From NCBI GenBank assembly GCA_018287875.1, contig JAGVVL010000017.1, positions 2,294,001 to 2,358,000 on the forward strand: 64,000 nucleotides of DNA, written 5' to 3'. Under the pieces are notes generated by a model. It searched no databases and was not told the origin of the DNA. It worked only from the letters and a program-made list of their open reading frames with translations. Source of the DNA: Nigrospora sphaerica. Its lineage: Eukaryota > Ascomycota > Sordariomycetes > Amphisphaeriales > Apiosporaceae. Positions 35,307-46,291 of this stretch are shown one piece after another (the first letter of the stretch is position 1; every line of letters starts with the position of its first letter). The position numbers and the translations under genes are program-made.

Positions 35307-36984
35307 ATGGGACACTTTCGGTTCGGTTTCGTCGTCGTTGCCGCCGTCCTGGGCGGCTCCAACGCGGCGTGTCCCGAATACGTGACTTACGCCGCCACTA
35401 CGCATGCACCCGTCTCGGCGGGACGGTATCGCCTCTCGGCGCAGAGGCCGGACGCTTCATGCAGGACGTTCCACCTCGCCGAGGTCGAGACGGCCATCAA
35501 CGAGATGAAAGACGCCGTTGCCGACCCGGACCTTTTCCGCCTCTTCGAGAATACCTTCCCAAACACGCTTGATACGACCATCTCCTGGAAGGGGAAGGCC
35601 GCGGGCACGACGGACGAAGAGGTATGGCGACCTGCCAGTGCGTGGCATTATGAGGAGAACCACGACGCTGACGGCGTGTAGTTGACCTTCATCGTGACGG
35701 GTGATATCACGGCCATGTGGCTGCGAGACAGCGCCAACCAGCTGCGTAGCTACAAGTCGCTGCTGAAAGCCAACGACTCAACCGAATCGCTAGCCTCACT
35801 GTATCGAGGGGCCATCAACTTGCAGTCCCGGTACATCAACGAAAGCCCCTACTGCAATGCATTCCAGCCGCCGGCGGAATCGGGCTTGTCGCCGCAGAGA
35901 AACGGTGCCGATTCCGACGTGGTCGTGCCGGCCTATGACAAGGATCAGGTGTTCGAATGCAAGTATGAGCTGGACAGCCTGTCGGCATTCCTCCAACTGT
36001 CCTTCGACTACCACGACAGGACGCAGGATTCCGCCTTCTTTGGCAAATACCAGTGGGTAGAGGCCGTCGGCACCCTGATGAACGTTACAAAGGGACTGCA
36101 GATTGGGACTTACGCCGCCGACGGCCGGGTCAACGCGCTGCCGTATACCTTTCGGCGGATGACGGACTCGGGGTCGGAGACGCTGCTCAACCACGGCGCC
36201 GGCTCGCCCGTCAGGGAAGGCACGGGGCTGGTCCGGAGCGCCTTTCGGCCGTCCGACGACGCCACCATCTTCCAACTGTTCATCCCGGCCAACATGATGT
36301 TTTCGAGTTACCTGGGCCGCTGCGCCGACATTATGGCCGGGCTCGACGGCGGGCTGGCGGCCCAGATGCGCGACCTGGCCGCGGGCGTGCGCAACGGCAT
36401 CGAGGCGCACGGCAAGTTCCGCCAGGCCGACTTTGGCGACATCTACGCCTTCGAGATCGACGGCTACGGCTCGGCCCACCTGATGGACGACGCCAACGTG
36501 CCGAGCCTGCTGAGCGCACCCATCATCGACTACCTGAACGCCAGCGACGCCACGTACCAGAACACGAGGAAGTTTGCCCTGAGCGTGTCCAACCCGTACT
36601 ACATGCACGGCCCCGTGATCAATGGGTGAGTTCCTCGAAAGGAGGCTTTGATCTTGTCCCACGGCGGCGGGAAATGCTTCGGCGCGTGCTCTGCTGACAC
36701 TCACGACCAGGACGGGCGGCCCCCATCAGGGGTTCGGGAAGGCCTGGCCCATGTCCATTATCGCCGCGCTCCTCAGCTCCGACGACGACGACGAGATCGC
36801 GACGGGCCTGCGGACGCTGGTGTCGTCAACCAACGGCCTGGGGCTGATACACGAGTCCATCAACACGTTTGACGCGGCCGACTACACGCGGCCGTGGTTC
36901 TCGTGGGCCAACGGCCTGTTTGGGCAGTTGCTCGTCGACTTGCGGGAGAGGAAGCCCGCCATTTTGCAGAAGAGTTTCCAGTAA
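35307..36984 (+). CDS. GH125 exo-alpha-1,6-mannosidase (Mug157/DUF1237 family), secreted
   Basis: Family members remove terminal alpha-1,6-linked mannose from mannans and N-glycans. Exons 35307-35621, 35682-36625, 36711-36984 give 510 residues, the usual family length. Seen: an N-terminal signal peptide (GFVVVAAVLGGSNA, cleavage near residue 21-22); the family blocks FENTFPNTLDTTI, VTGDITAMWLRDSANQL, ECKYELDSLSAFL, RPSDDATIFQLFIPANMMF, EIDGYG and LMDDANVPSLLS; YYMHGPVINGTGGPHQGFGKAWPMS, whose GTGG is restored across intron 2; and LGLIHESINTFDAADYTRPWFSWANGLF near the C-terminus, where the HES motif carries the likely catalytic acid/base residue by family analogy. A GH92 mannosidase follows on the same strand 824 bp downstream. 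Confidence 0.94.
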
Positions 36985-37808
36985 TAATCACGGCTTGCCC
37001 TGAGTGGGGGCCATGAATCACCACGCGCGAGTACTACGCAACACGTTCCAGTCAAAGACCAAAAGGGTGACATTAGTGAAAACGACGAGACAGCCCTCCC
37101 AGCGCACTGCATTTAGGGGGCGGATCACGTATCTAGAAGACGCCCCCGGCGCCGCTACTCGTTAGCCATGGTGTAGGCCGCCGCCGCGCCAGCTCATCTC
37201 TGGGTGGGCAGGAAGAGGCGACGGGGCTCATTCGACGCTGCCGAGCTGTCAGCTGCTTCGGCCGGAGGACCGAGTTCCGTGGCTGGACCGTAGACCACCA
37301 TGCATTCAGCCTGGAGGCCGCCAAGACTCTTTTTTCCTTTCAATGAGACCCCAAGCCAGGCAGACATGCACGTCCGCAAGTCCTTCCTCCGAAGATGATT
37401 CGGCCTCTCCCCCCCATTTTCATTGGCGACATGCCCTTGGCGCTCTGGGGGGCCTTTTTCGACAGCGGGCGTCTCGATGATTTTCGCTTGGGGCCCACGA
37501 GGGAAAAGCAAATACGGGTGAAAATACTGCTCCCGCGGGCGAGACAGACAATCTCGAGCGAAACCCCGATCGACATTTTGTGCTTCATCTTTTCTTTGTC
37601 GCGGGATCCCCCTTTCCAACCGGGAATCGGACGACTGCTCAGCGGCCATCACAGCAGTGGCAGGTCTGGCGACGTATGTGTTTGCTGTAATACCCATGAA
37701 AATGTCGCACGCGGGAAGTTCTACCATCGACTATAACCCTCCTGTCCCGTCCGAAGACCCCCGAGGCCGAGTTGAGGATCTTTTCACTTCCTCGCTTTTT
37801 GGACCTTC
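36985..37808. other. Spacer between the GH125 and GH92 genes
   Basis: This 824-bp stretch contains the 3' end of the GH125 gene and the promoter of the GH92 gene. No gene or strong motif is visible. Minus-strand frames here (up to 177 codons) are unrecognised. Confidence 0.7.
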
Positions 37809-40800
37809 ATGTCCATCGCCATGGCGCTTCTCGCGGGCTTTCGTCGGAAGAGGAGAGTTCTTCCCGTCGCGGCTCTCGCGCTCTTCGTGTGGGCCCTGTT
37901 CCTCCTGGGTCGCTCTGACGGGCCGCGAGGCCTTCTGCAGATGTTCCAGGGGACATCGGAATCGAGCTACGATGTGTTGGAATATGTCAACCCACTCATA
38001 GGGACCACCAACGGAGGCAGGTTGGCCCGCGCGTGTACGGGTAAAGACCGCTAACAATGACGCCAGGCCATGTTTTCCCGGGAGCCACTCTGCCCTACGG
38101 TATGAGAAGCTGCCCTGTATCGCCTAGGAGACGGTGCTAACGGCGAGTAGGCATGGCGAAGGCGGTGGCTGATGTCGAGAACGGGGCTGAGAATGCGGCT
38201 GGTTTCGTGTCCGACGACTCCAAAATCATTGGCTTCTCGCACCTCCATGATTCCGGTAAGGAGCACGTTCCCGATGGCAGCTTGTTGCCATGGCATTGTG
38301 CTGATTAAGATGTACCAGGAACGGGAGGAGTATGTCCCCGAGGGATTCGGGTGAAAGACCGACTAACAGTAAACAGTCGCCCTCCCTCGGCAACTTTCCC
38401 CTGTTTGCCCACGCCGGGTGTCCGGAGGACGACTACCGCCAATGCAACTTCAGCAGGCCAACGCGGGCGCTTCCTCGGGCGGCCAACTCGACGACTGCCC
38501 GCGCGGGATATTTCTCGATTGAACTGAGCGACTCGATTCTCTACGAAATGACGACATCCATGCACACCGCCCTGTACAGGATCAGCTTCCCACCGGGGAA
38601 GAGCGTACGCGTCGGAGACGACATGGTCCCCAGCAGCCCCCTCGTTCTGTTCGACCTGACGGATCTTGGCGGCGGCCGGCGCAACGGAAACATGCAGGTC
38701 GACGGGGCCACGGGCCGCATCATGGGGAGCGGGACTTTCCTCCCGTCCTTTGGCACGGGTTCCTACCAGGCGCACTTCTGTGCCGACTTCCGGGGGGCCA
38801 AGCTCCGGCGGACGGGGACGTTCCAAGGTAACGAAGCGAACGAGACGGCCCGGGCGGCGGACGGCGGCGGCGGCGGCGGCGGCGGCTCGACGGGCGCGTT
38901 TGTGCAGTTCGAGGGGGCGCGGCGGAGGAACAAGCTGATGGTGCGGGTGGGCCTGTCGTTCGTGTCGGCAGCGCAGGCGTGCGGGAACGGCGAGGCCGAG
39001 ATGGCCGACTTCGACTTCGAGGCGACGGTGCGGGCGAGCGAGCAGGCGTGGCGCGGCAAACTGCAGGGGGCCGTCGCCGTGGACGCGAGCGGCGTCGACG
39101 CGGGCCGGCTTACGACGTTCTGGTCCGGTCTGTACCGGACCTTCCTGTCGCCGCAGGACTACACGGGCGAGAACACGCTGTGGCGGTCGGACGAGCCCTA
39201 CTTCGACTCCTTCTACTGCATCTGGGACAGCTTCCGGGCGCAGCACCCGCTGCTGACGCTGCTGGACCCGGCGGCGCAGACGCGCATGGTGCGCTCGCTG
39301 CTCGACACGTACCGCCACGAGGGCAAGCTGCCCGACTGCCGCATGAGCTTCTCGCCCGGCTTCACCCAGGGCGGCTCCAACGCCGACGTCGTGCTCGCCG
39401 ACGCCTACGTCAAGGGCCTCGCCGGCGGCATCGATTGGCGCCTCGCCTACGAGGCCGTCGTGTCCGACGCCGAGGACGAGCCGGCCGTTTGGACCACGGC
39501 CGGCCGCGGCAACCTCGAGAGCTGGAAGACGTTTGGTTTCATCCCCGTCGACGACGTCGACCGGAACGGCACCGGCATGGGCGCGCGGTAAGCCACTCTT
39601 CGCGAAGCTCGCGTTTGCCCCTGGCTCTGCGCGAGCGTCGGGGAACTCTTCCTTCCCCCGTACTTGCCCGGGCCGATGCGCCCCCAAGAGGCCACGGCAT
39701 CGTCCCCCGAGCCCCCCCCCCCCCCCCCTTTTTTTTTTTCCGGAAAGAGACTGACGCCCCAGCGACACACAGGACCGTCTCGCGCACCATGGAGTACGCG
39801 TACGACGACTTCGCCGTTTCGCAGCTAGCGCGGGGGCTGGGCCACGGGGCCGAGGCGGCCAAGTACCGCGAGCGCAGCCACAACTGGAAGAACCTGTACG
39901 ACCCGGACGGCGAGGACCGGTACGTCGACGACACCGGGGCGGCGCGCGGCGGCCGGTTCCGCGGCTTCGTGCAGCCGCGCCTGCGCAACGGCACCTTTGC
40001 GCACCAGCCCGCCCGCCTCTGCAGCCCGGGCTACGAGATGCACGCCTGCTACTTGGACACGCGCCACGACACGTACGAGGGCAGCCCTTGGCTCTACACC
40101 TTCTACGTGCCCCACGACATGGCCGCCCTCATCTCCCTGCTCGGCGGCCGCCAGCCCTTTGTCGAGCGCCTGCAATACTTTCATGCCGCCGGCATCATCT
40201 GTGCGTGACCTGTCTAGTTTTCTTGTTTTACTTCCCCTTTCTTTTCTTTTTCGGCTCACCCGGTCCCTCTTCGCTCGCTTGGCACACGCGGGGTGGGGGC
40301 GAGGGAAGGGGCTTCGGCTGGATTCGGACGTGACAGGTGTTTCAACACGGCATGTAACGGTCCCTATACTGACGCCCGCTATTGCTTTGCAGACATGGGA
40401 AATGAGCAATCTTTCCTGCCGACTTACCAGTTTCACTACGGCGGCCGGCCGGCCCTCAGCACCTACTGGCTGCACCGGTACATACCCAGCCAGTTCAACA
40501 GCAGCATCAACGGCATCCCGGGCAACGACGACTGTGCCATGGGCGCCTTTACGGGCTTTGCCTTCATGGGTAAGCGTGAACCCCCTCTCCCCCCTGCTGT
40601 CCCCCCTTTTCCCCTTTCGGTCCGTACGTCGTAACGACGGGGGGGGTTTACCGCCGAGCCCAAACTCTCCTTTCCTCCCCCCTCGCTCACGCCCACCTAG
40701 GTTTCTTCCCCGTGGCCGGGCAGGACGTTTACCTCCTGACGGCGCCCATGTTCCGCGAGGTGCGGCTCCGGACGCCGTCGGGCAGGCCGGCCGTCATCCG

Positions 40801-40996
40801 CAACCTCAACTTCGACCCCGCCTACCGGGCCGTGTACATCCAGAGCGCCCGGCTCAACGGCCAGCCCTACACGCGCAACTGGATCACGCACGACTTCTTC
40901 CGCAACGGCGGCCTCCTCGAGTTCGTCCTCGGCAAAAAGGAAAGCACATGGGGCACGCGGGACCAGGACCTACCCCCGAGTCTCTCCACCGCCTGA
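37809..40996 (+). CDS. GH92 alpha-mannosidase (alpha-1,2/1,3-type), signal-anchored or secreted
   Basis: Calcium-dependent GH92 exo-mannosidase family. Eight exons: 37809-38016, 38067-38099, 38151-38255, 38319-38329, 38377-39587, 39773-40200, 40393-40569, 40701-40996, giving 822 residues. Seen: a basic N-terminus then a hydrophobic segment about 17-35 (signal peptide or anchor); NPLIGTTNGG joined to HVFPGATLPYG; SHLHDSGTGG, where GTGG comes from an 11-nt exon; FYCIWDSFRAQHPLLTLLDP; MEYAYDDFAVSQLA; MGNEQSFLPTYQFHYGGRP (Glu of GNE is the likely acid); and IPGNDDCAMGAF (Asp pair, likely base and calcium site). Intron 1 requires a GC donor (GCAGGT) to keep GGHVFPG and the frame. The assignment is firm; the linkage preference is inferred. 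Confidence 0.93.
39713..39739 (+). repeat. C16T11 tract in a GH92 intron
   Basis: A run of about 16 C followed by 11 T lies in the fifth intron of the GH92 gene (39588-39772), about 33 nt before its acceptor; it could act as an extended polypyrimidine tract. Confidence 0.93.
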
Positions 40997-41231
40997 GCAG
41001 GAAGGAGGGGCGGCGGTGAGGCGGGAAGGCGGGAAGGAGGGCGCCTCGTCACGAAGAGAGAGGGGCAACGGGAGGAAACGGGAGAAGGTCCGTAGTCAAT
41101 CAGGACATTAAAACTTTGCATATAAAACAAACGCTCGGCCCCGCCACGGAGGCCGGCAGGCTCGACGGGTATATCTCCCAGTGTACAGAAAATCAGGTTT
41201 ATTTCTTTTTTCCCACCCCTTGCTAGGGTCT

Positions 41232-42731
41232 CTAGAAGCCGCGGTTCGAGGGCGGCGACGTGGCGTAGGCGGCATAGTCGGCATCGACCGGATGTTGGGC
41301 GAGGCCGCGTTCCTCGACGCGCCACGTGGTTTCGACCTTGACACCGCCACCCGGCGGAGTGCGGCGCTGCTGGTGGTGCTGCGGCGGCGCCGGGGCGGGG
41401 GCGCCGGCGACGGCGACGGGTTGCAGCTGGATCTCGGAGGCGTCGTCGGCGAGCTCGTCGAAGCCCTGGCTGCGCGACGGCTTGTCGCCCTTGGTCGAGA
41501 ACTTGTAACCCGACGCCTCGGGCCGGGACCGGTTGCTCGAGCCGAAGGTGCCGCGGAAGAGGGGCCGCAGGAACGGCACGCACGCCAGCGACACGGCCAC
41601 GCCGATCTCGACCGTCGAGAATAAAAAGGCGAGCAGGCCGGTGCCCGTCGGGTTCGTCGCGTCCAGCCCAGGAAGGAGCGTCTGGCGGAAGATGGTGACG
41701 CCGCACGTTCTGCGGAAAAGAAAACACCTCTTGTTAGCATCGAACGGGCCCTCGGACTTCCCCCTCTTTCTCGCGCTGAACCAAGTTGGGGGGGGTTCCT
41801 CGCCTGAGGCGTGACTTACATGAAGCCGACACTGAACATGAGGACGAGGACAATCTTCTTCCGCATCGCCATCTGCAGGTTGTAGACGAAGGGCAGGGGC
41901 AGGAGCAGGATGACGACGTCGCTGACGACGTTGATGGCGCTCAGCCACTCGTAGTAGACCTTGACGTCGCCACAGCTGCCGTCAATCTCGCCGCGCCAGT
42001 CGTAGTTCTTGGCGTAGGGGCGGCAGATGGCCAGGCCCGTAATGAAGCCGCTTACGTTGTACATGACAACAAAGGCGCTGACGATGCGCACCGAGAGGAT
42101 CATGTTGCGGACCGGCATGAGCGTCGAATACATGAGCAGAACCGAGAGCTTGCTGGTGAGCACGCAGCAGTTCCACAGAAGCGGCCACGAGGCCATGCAC
42201 TGTCCGGGTACACCGTGTCAGCCGGAAGGCCCCCTCGTACACTCCCCAAGCGGTGGCGGCGCCCGATCACGGGGCGCCGCTCGGCCACCTCCGTGAATGG
42301 CGGGAAACGTACCTTGAAGAAGACGGTGAGCGCGTCGGGGCCGAATCTCTCCATGATGACGGGCAGGTCGAAAGTAAAGCCACCCTGGAACACCATGAAG
42401 AAATCGACGATGCACAAGGCGAGCACGAAGACCTATTCCAACGGAAGCCGACTTTGTCAGCACCCTGGCCACGAATATACCCGAGACGGCCGTCGCCACG
42501 CATCGTGTGGCGCGTAAGGGACAGACTTACCATGGCGGCGGCTATGCAGTAGTCACTCGCGTCGAGGGGCGCACTCGAGAACCTTGACCGAGCAATGAAG
42601 CGCAGGACGACCAGAGACGTGGGGATGACGATGGTTAAGACGCAAGTCACAATCATCCAGATCTGGCCCGAGTGGACAATGGGGATGGACTCGTAGGTCC
42701 GCACCTTGGTGCTGGCAGGCTGGGAGGCCAT
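41232..42731 (-). CDS. Rhodopsin-domain (PTH11/SAT4-like) seven-helix membrane protein
   Basis: Putative plasma-membrane protein of the fungal rhodopsin-domain family (PTH11-like without a CFEM region); ligand and function unknown. Minus-strand exons 42531-42731, 42313-42432, 41820-42199, 41232-41709 give 392 residues. Seen: hydrophobic helices at QIWMIVTCVLTIVIPTSLVVLRF, DYCIAAAM/VFVLALCIVDFFMV, WNCCVLTSKLSVLLMYSTL, VSAFVVMYNVSGFITGLAI, YEWLSAINVVSDVVILLLPLP, KIVLVLMFSVGFITCGVTIF and AFLFSTVEIGVAVSLACVPFLRP. Further family marks are the Cys-rich second loop (CRPYAKNYDW, then GSC) and a conserved last helix (FSTVEIGVAVSLACVPFLRPLF). The C-terminal 100 residues are hydrophilic. ATG 42731 is the first ATG in the open frame. 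Ends 235 bp from the GH92 stop, convergently. Confidence 0.88.
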
Positions 42732-45025
42732 GATGACGAACGATTCGGAGGTGAAGAAGGAATCCGAGGCGGGAATTAAGGAACAAAGCGTAGACGGCCG
42801 CTGCAGAACCGTCTGGCGGGTTGGCAAATGAGTGACGGGAGTGGGTGGCGTATAATATGATTCGAAACCAGTTCGAGCAGAGAAAGTCGAGTGCTCTTGG
42901 CCACTAGCGAGCAACTCGGAAAGCCTATTCGACAAACGATGGAGTGCCTCTGCTTCCTATTCCAGATATATGTATCCGAGCAAGTAGGCCGGGATAACAA
43001 TAAGGCCCCCGAAGAATAACGCTGACTGTACCGCCGTACTCGAGGTGTGAGGCTCGGCCAAGAGGCGCATGGCCATCCGGCTGCTACGATCATTCGATCC
43101 GACCCCGGAGTAAAAGAGCCCCAAATGAAGATCCCCACCAATGCAGCAAACGATTCCATGCACTGGGGGGGGCATCCTGACCTCGTCTCGCCGGATATCG
43201 CGCCGGCCGCCACACCCAGGACACCTATGCGGCCGACAAGCGAGAGCCACAACCGGCTGCCGGCGAGCATGCAGGCACGAGACAGAATGGCACACCGGAG
43301 CAAGTACTTTCTCGTCGTCCATCTCCCCTCTCGTCCCACTTTCGTGTGTGTCGCGTGGGGGGGCAAGACTTGAGTTGAGACGGTCCCGCATTGGCTCGGT
43401 TATCAAGACTCGGGTCTGCTCGCCCGTCCTCGCTCAAGGTCGATCATTTACCACAGAGGGGCAATGTAACCGGCGGGTCCCTGGGCAGGGCAATAAGGTT
43501 CGGAGGAAGAAATGCTGTCTCCGTCTCTCAAACGTTCATTCTTCTCTCTTGCAATGGGGCCGCCTTGCCACAACCCACTCACTGCCTGTGCTGGCGGCGA
43601 GTTTTGCGGATGTGGATCGCCTCGTTTTCATTTGCGGTAACTGATCGGTCTAGTATGCACACAACCCAGCTGGTGAGCACGGACTGATGGGCGACGGAAG
43701 GAGATTTAGTCCCGGAAAACGGGCCCCCTCAGGATCCCTTGTCTGTCAGTTATGTATAGTTCTCGTACGATTCGGGCATCGGCCGGGGACACAGAATGGA
43801 GCAGAGCCGTTAGTCTAACCAGGCCAAGACGACCAATGCCGTCTGTCGGCCGCCCTGCCCAGCCTTGAGGCCCCCCTTTGCCCATTCTCGCTACCGCCCG
43901 GCGCTCTGTGGACGAGACGGTGGCGTTCCGCGAATAAACTGGTCACGTTGTGACAGCAGCCAGGCAGTGCCAGCACCCTTCCCGCCGGTGACCTCACCAA
44001 CGGGCGATGCAACATGGCCGCCCTTGTGATTCGCTGTGCTCCAGGGGTGCGTGGTGTTGGCTAAGGCCGATATGTCGTTGGTCGGCAGGACCGGCGCGAT
44101 GTGCGCGATGTGTCAGATCTGGCGCGGTATAGCCGTCTTCTATGCAGTGAATTGTGTTACAATGCTACCCAGGCGACCAGGCCGCCGCCGCGCTGGGCAG
44201 GCTGGTTGGTAGGGCAGGAGGGTAAATGGTAGGGCCAAGCAAGGGAGGCCGTGGGGCCGCTGGGTGTTTGCTTGGTTCCATGGAATTTCCGTGCCAAGTG
44301 CCCACTGGAGATACAACGGCAAGTGGGCCGTTAGGGGGCCGTACTGGCATCGTGAGTGCCGGGCCCCGCCAACGTCCCATTGATCACTAGTTGACTGGCT
44401 GACCAGGTTGGCCATCTCCACTGCCGTCAAGTTTCGAAACCGACGTTTCTGACTCGCAAGCGGTATGCCCACGGTGTCAGCAACCCCAGTCGTGCTGGTC
44501 TTTGCTGACCCTGCCGGTTGCCCAACGGCCGACTGGCCGGTCCTGGCGTCTGATACGACTGTATAGAAGTGTGAATAATTGCCTCTGCTGTACCACAACA
44601 GGGATGTCCTTGGGAGCCCTCTACTAGAGTTTCTCTGGAACCCCGTCCTTCCCCCCCGGACCTGGTAGCCGTTGTGTGCCTATCTCTGTTAGCTTTCATA
44701 TGCAACAGAAAAGGGGGATATGCAGTGGAGCGAAGGGCGGTATTCAGAGGGCGCGTTATGCCCGTCGTCAATGCGCCGTGCTGTACACACGCCAGCGTGA
44801 ACCTCCTGACGAGGGAGAATCGATAGCTATAAGTCTGGCCCCTGGGTAGCACGGTGAATAAGGGAGTCAGAAGAATCCGAACCCGAGCATTTCTCCACAC
44901 GCGCGCCCCTTCGCTGTACGACATATGACCATAAATTACCACGCGCTTCATACCGAACCGCAAATCAGCAAATTTAGTCGCGTGGCAAGCGAGACCAGAG
45001 AAGGCAACCCACCGGAAGAGCAAAT
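42732..45025. other. Divergent intergenic region between the rhodopsin-domain and SDR genes
   Basis: No gene is supported in 2.3 kb. It must hold promoters for both flanking genes. Frames up to 198 codons on both strands show no recognisable domain. No microsatellite or clear motif was seen. Confidence 0.65.
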
Positions 45026-45997
45026 ATGGGCTCAGAACGCAAAGTCGTGCTCATCACGGGCGGCACCGTGAGTATTTGCGCCTGGCCTACCGCACCCCCC
45101 CCCCCGGTGATGTCGCTGACTCGGTGAATCTCACGATAGAGTGGCATTGGCCGTGACCTGGCCCACCGCCTCCATGCCCGTGGCTACAGCGTCGCCCTGA
45201 CCGGCCGGCGGGTGAAGGAGGGCGAGGAGCTGGCGGCGTCGCTCGACCCTGAGGGCAAGACGACGCTCTTTGCCGAGTGCCACGTCGAGTCCTACGACTC
45301 GCAGGTGGCAGTCTTCAAGGCCGTCTGGGCCAAATGGGGCCGCATTGACGCCCTCATAGCCAACGCGGGCATCGTGGACAAGGGGTCACGGTACAACCTG
45401 GCGCGGCGCTCGGCGTCGGTCGACGACGTGCCGCCGTGCCCGGACCTAAGCTGCACCGACGCCGACTTCAAGGGCGTCGTGTATGGCACCGAGCTGTTCA
45501 CGCATTACATGCGACACAACCCGCCGGGCGTGCAGGGCAAGATCATCGTCACGGGCAGCATCGTGGCCATCTACCCGTGCCCGACGTTCCCCGAGTACGG
45601 CTCGGTCAAGGCGGCGGCGCTGAGCTGGGTGCGCGTCATGGCGCCTATCCTGCTGCACAAGGAGAACATTACCATCAACACGGTGCTGCCCAACGCCTAC
45701 GACACGGGCATCATGCCCGACTTCAAGGAGGCCTACCTCGACGAGCACCTGACGCAGAAGGAGTGCCTCATGTCGGCCTATGACGTCTTCCTCGAGGACG
45801 CCTCCCACACCAAGACAGGCCAGGCCATCGAGACGGCCTACGACTCGCACTACTATCACGACGTGCCCGAGTATAAGAGCGGCATCGTGATTGAGCGCAC
45901 CGACAAGGTGTACGAGCCCTGGTTCGAGTGGATGCACGGCGAGAGGAGCAACTTGGAATCGGCGTACAAGGAACCGCTGCGGGTCGTCCCCAAATAA
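45026..45997 (+). CDS. Short-chain dehydrogenase/reductase (15-PGDH-like classical SDR)
   Basis: NAD(P)-dependent oxidoreductase; substrate unknown. Exons 45026-45067 and 45140-45997 give 299 residues. Seen: the Rossmann motif TGGTSGIG (residues 11-18), split by the intron exactly after TGGT; NAG (about 89-91); catalytic Ser about 154 in VTGSIVAIYP; and the YxxxK pair Tyr 167 / Lys 171 in EYGSVKAA. The Arg-rich TGRR after strand 2 suggests NADP preference, by family rule only. The C-terminal region (YKSGIVIERTDKVYEPWFEW) resembles fungal 15-hydroxyprostaglandin-dehydrogenase-like enzymes. The intron carries a run of 11 C (45095-45105). No biosynthetic backbone gene lies nearby, so a pathway cannot be assigned. 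Confidence 0.93.
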
Positions 45998-46291
45998 ATA
46001 GAACGTACTGCGAACACGCCGGGCGCAAGCGGGCGGGCGTGCTGGAATCACAAGAACTTTATATCCCCTGGAACGAATTCGGGACCGTGAGGTGAAGATG
46101 GGCGAGAGAAAGATGTAACCGTGCGATGCCTGAACCAGAGGACACTAGGGTAATGCAATGACGTCACGTGACTTGGCGTTAACCGCGACATCCGTCTCGC
46201 GCCTGCTTGCGAGGGAACACGACCTCACCATTCATTTTGTACGTAGAACTTTCTGCCTGTTCTTTCTTTGTTTCGTTCGTCCGCGAGAAGA
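45998..46291. other. Spacer between the SDR gene and the DUF2461 gene
   Basis: About 294 bp contain the 3' end of the SDR gene and the promoter of the next gene. TGACGTCACGTGAC at 46159-46172 combines a CRE-like palindrome (TGACGTCA) with an E-box (CACGTG), about 120 bp before the next start. Confidence 0.6.
46159..46172. promoter_or_regulatory. CRE-like TGACGTCA overlapping a CACGTG E-box
   Basis: The sequence TGACGTCACGTGAC contains a perfect 8-bp CRE palindrome that overlaps a CACGTG core by two bases, about 120 bp upstream of the DUF2461 start codon. In fungi these cores are bound by bZIP (ATF/CREB) and bHLH factors. Binding here is inferred. Confidence 0.4.

Noticed and set aside
38305..39768. 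487-codon minus-strand open frame
   Set aside because: It is antisense to the GH92 exon 5; the length comes from the strong GC bias of third codon positions. The plus strand encodes clear GH92 motifs.
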